The notes under the pieces were generated by a model. It was not told where the DNA came from. It worked only from the letters and a program-made list of their open reading frames with translations, and searched no databases. A stretch of 64,000 bases of DNA. Source: Eremophila alpestris peregrina. Its lineage: Eukaryota > Chordata > Aves > Passeriformes > Alaudidae. The stretch spans positions 2,341,917 through 2,405,916 of the forward strand of contig WMCF01000035.1 of NCBI GenBank assembly GCA_009792885.1, written 5' to 3'. The translations under genes and the position numbers were made by a program. This document shows positions 61,691-64,000 of this stretch, one piece after another; the stretch's first letter is position 1, and each line of letters opens with the position of its first letter.

Positions 61691-62299
61691 CTAGCTCTCG
61701 ACAAGCACTAAATCAAATTCTAAAATGCATCTTTTTACCAAAAAAAACCCACAAAAACCCAACAGCAAAACTTCTTCAGATCATCAGTGGAGGAGTGCTG
61801 CAGGCAGAGGACCAAATCTGTGTCTATGCATGCATTGTCCCTTGGGAACATTCCCCTAGAATTGCAGACAGCAATATAATAAATCAATTATCTGATTAAA
61901 ACAAAAAATAATTAATATGCAATTATGACAGATGTCAGGCCAATTAATATGTAAATATTCATAAACTACCTGACAAACTGCACATATGCAAGTAGAAATC
62001 TTTAAATACAAACACCCTGTTGTGTTTGTTGAACATAAGGGCAGGATGTTTCTAATTTGGTTGTGGAAAACAGCAACATGTATTTCAAAATAATTTTGTT
62101 TTCTTTTATCAAATACACATTCCCAAGAGTGAACAATGAGCTGTGATGTGTATAAGCAAATAAAGTCTTTATGTGCCTCAGCACTCCAAAACTTAAAATG
62201 TTTGTTTAGAATTGGCAGTACTAATATAAATCCAAGAGTCATTCAAGCAATGATAGCATTAAAAAAATGTGTATTTGTTCAGTTAAGAAGCTGCAGTTC
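61691..62299. other. AT-rich non-coding sequence
   Basis: Very AT-rich, with CAATTAATATG-type words. The 128-codon minus frame at 61.86-62.24 kb has no family resemblance. Nothing else is supported. Confidence 0.5.
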
Positions 62300-62660
62300 T
62301 TCACCAAGCTATCAGGCTTAACTAATTAATGATTCCTTAATTAGTAACCTGGGTTAATTAGTATATCCCCATCAATCATTAACTTTTTCATTCATTGATC
62401 ATTTTGTCAATGCAATGTGTGTTAACCACCCATAACCAGATTTACACATTAGCTACTTTTAAGGTAACCTCCATAAATTAATTTCTTTTCTGGGTTAATT
62501 ATTAGCTAATTCCCTTGGTAATTTTTCACTAGTTTAATTATTTTTTACCTGGCATTCATTATCTAGTCTTCAGTTAATAATTGTAGAAACTATTTTCTCT
62601 GTTAATTTTTAACTAGAAGTCTCTTATTAACCATTAAATAACCCCATCACTAGCATATAT
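62300..62660. promoter_or_regulatory. Cluster of TAATTA motifs
   Basis: Five TAATTA hexamers fall within about 220 bases (in ACTAATTAATG, CCTTAATTAGT, GGGTTAATTAGT, GGGTTAATTATT and GTTTAATTATT), with further ATTAAT, GTTAATTTTTAAC and TTAATAATT words. TAATTA is the core of paired-class and other homeodomain sites. The shared phrase CTGGGTTAATTA and repeated GGTAACC/TTAACC words also suggest a degraded tandem repeat. Confidence 0.5.
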
Positions 62661-64000
62661 GTTCCTAACTTTATTTTACCTCTGTATGGATCTCATCACC
62701 ATGTGGCAGTAAATTATCTGTACATTTGACAACTTGGCTGAGCTGGACAAGAATTATGTCTCTTTTCCTGATGCCCAACCTGTCAGAATGAAAGTGCTAC
62801 TCAGGAATGGGTCACACTCAGGTTTTGAACAAAGAGGACACAGACATTTCCATGACTCTTTATTTTTTCTGAGATATCTAAGACTGAATGTTTCCTCTAG
62901 CTTTATCATAGTTACAAAGGAGACTTCAGATGCTAGTAAGTCTAAAAGGAGGATTTTTTTTTCAGTCAGAGATGACTTCCTTAAGAATATGTGGCAAGAG
63001 ATGAATAAGAAGAACATTGTGAAATCTCCAGGGTGAAAGAGTTAAAGGACAACTCTTCTGTCAGGATTTTTTTTCAATATAAGAGAAGGGTAACTCTCAT
63101 GAGTAATTAAATCCTTTTTTTCTCCAAATTTAGCAAATTTCTTGGTTGCATGGCTGGAGACCCATCCTGCTTTGTGACATACTGGTGACAATTTCTTCAT
63201 CTGCACACTATGGATCTTGCACAAACAGATATAACTAGAATTGGATGCAGTTTCTCTATTAAAACTTTTCTCCAGGAACAGGATCTTTCCTAAGAGAGTA
63301 GCTATCAAAGTCCAGCTTTCACATTGCAGCAGATATAGACCATACCAAAAAGCAGCACAAGTGCCCATAGGGAGAAGGTAAATGCTAGACCCCTGTGAGG
63401 CACCTGCTCCTCTGGAGTTCCATTGGTGCAATATGGAATGCTGGTTTTAAATGGTTCTATTTTTCTTTAATAATTTTCCACTCCAAAATCGCTTTCCCCA
63501 CCTTATCTTCAAATTTTATGTTTTCTATGGGGATGGATGACTTCTTAACAGTGACATTGCAGAGTCACTGTGGTTTCAAAACATTTATAATGAAGTTACT
63601 ACTTGTTTGGTTTTGCTTTTAACCAAAATAATATGTTTCAAATGGGGTAAAGATGATTTCCTAAAATAATAATAAGAAGACTTAAGATACTTGCTTTCAG
63701 TGCTGGTGACTGATATGAGAACACAGAATGCAGCAGAAAATAAATGGAAACATTTTATATGTTAAATGAAATTGTTTGAAAATTTTTTCTTTTTTTAAAT
63801 TTTATTTGTCTATATCGATTTTGTCTCTAGCAAATTTTATTAGAAAATATAAGAATGCCTATTGCTTGCTAGCAATTTAACTATTTTACAAATTTTTAAA
63901 TAAATATTAAAAATAAAAGTGCATCTATAGATATTAGAGAGTGAGACAGAGATGCATTTTATTTTCCTCCACAAAACTGAGCTCAGAAATTTCTCTATAG
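62661..64000. other. Non-coding sequence, nothing specific seen
   Basis: Frames of 75-129 codons on both strands at 62.7-63.6 kb overlap each other and have no domain. The final 250 bases are very AT-rich. No exon, repeat family or RNA gene is recognised. Confidence 0.5.

Noticed and set aside
63042..63431. 129-codon minus-strand open frame
   Set aside because: No domain, no splice signals considered convincing, and overlapping frames nearby.
1..64000. Bacterial or phage features: operons, Shine-Dalgarno sites, CRISPR arrays, defence systems
   Set aside because: Composition, lack of long dense ORFs, and vertebrate retroposons show this is eukaryotic nuclear DNA.

Overview
The window looks like non-coding DNA from a vertebrate nuclear genome, most likely a bird. 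The evidence is AT-rich composition, no run of dense ORFs on either strand, a decayed CR1 LINE at about 40.02-40.54 kb (the main retroposon of birds and other reptiles), a few very old amniote repeats (MIR-like, L3/CR1-like and palindromic 'TCAATGG' elements), and otherwise very low repeat content. I see no prokaryotic gene, operon, CRISPR array, tRNA or rRNA.

Layout. 0-16 kb is unique sequence with microsatellites, one MIR-like SINE, one L3-like scrap and two stretches (7.7-8.2 and 13.1-13.4 kb) that read like conserved regulatory DNA. 16.15-16.74 kb is an isolated GC- and CpG-rich island containing a (GGCTC)n pentanucleotide array interrupted by a 115-base assembly gap. 17.4-22.5 kb holds a minus-strand G-quadruplex candidate and more CNE-like sequence. 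At 24,168-24,247 a good splice acceptor precedes a short open frame ending in TAA. I read this as the last coding exon of a plus-strand gene whose other exons I could not locate here; I do not recognise the 25-residue tail. 24.2-40 kb is downstream or intergenic DNA with palindromic repeats and a CNE-like block at 34.8-35.7 kb. 40.0-40.5 kb is the CR1 fragment, with an internal deletion. 43-47 kb carries three small exon-like segments with good splice signals but unproven. 51.3-51.9 kb has a second MIR-like SINE and a CR1-tail scrap. 57.42-57.55 kb is an array of alternating inverted copies of an 11-base word, the most structured signal in the window. 62.3-62.66 kb is a cluster of TAATTA motifs.

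Function. There are no cooperating genes to describe. The best overall reading is the 3' end of one gene followed by a gene desert that may carry regulatory elements. The other reading frames over 60 codons are short, overlap in several frames, and lack recognisable domains, so I treat them as chance. The most noteworthy items are the 57.4 kb palindrome array, the family of decayed palindromic amniote repeats, the CpG island with its collapsed repeat, and the terminal exon.
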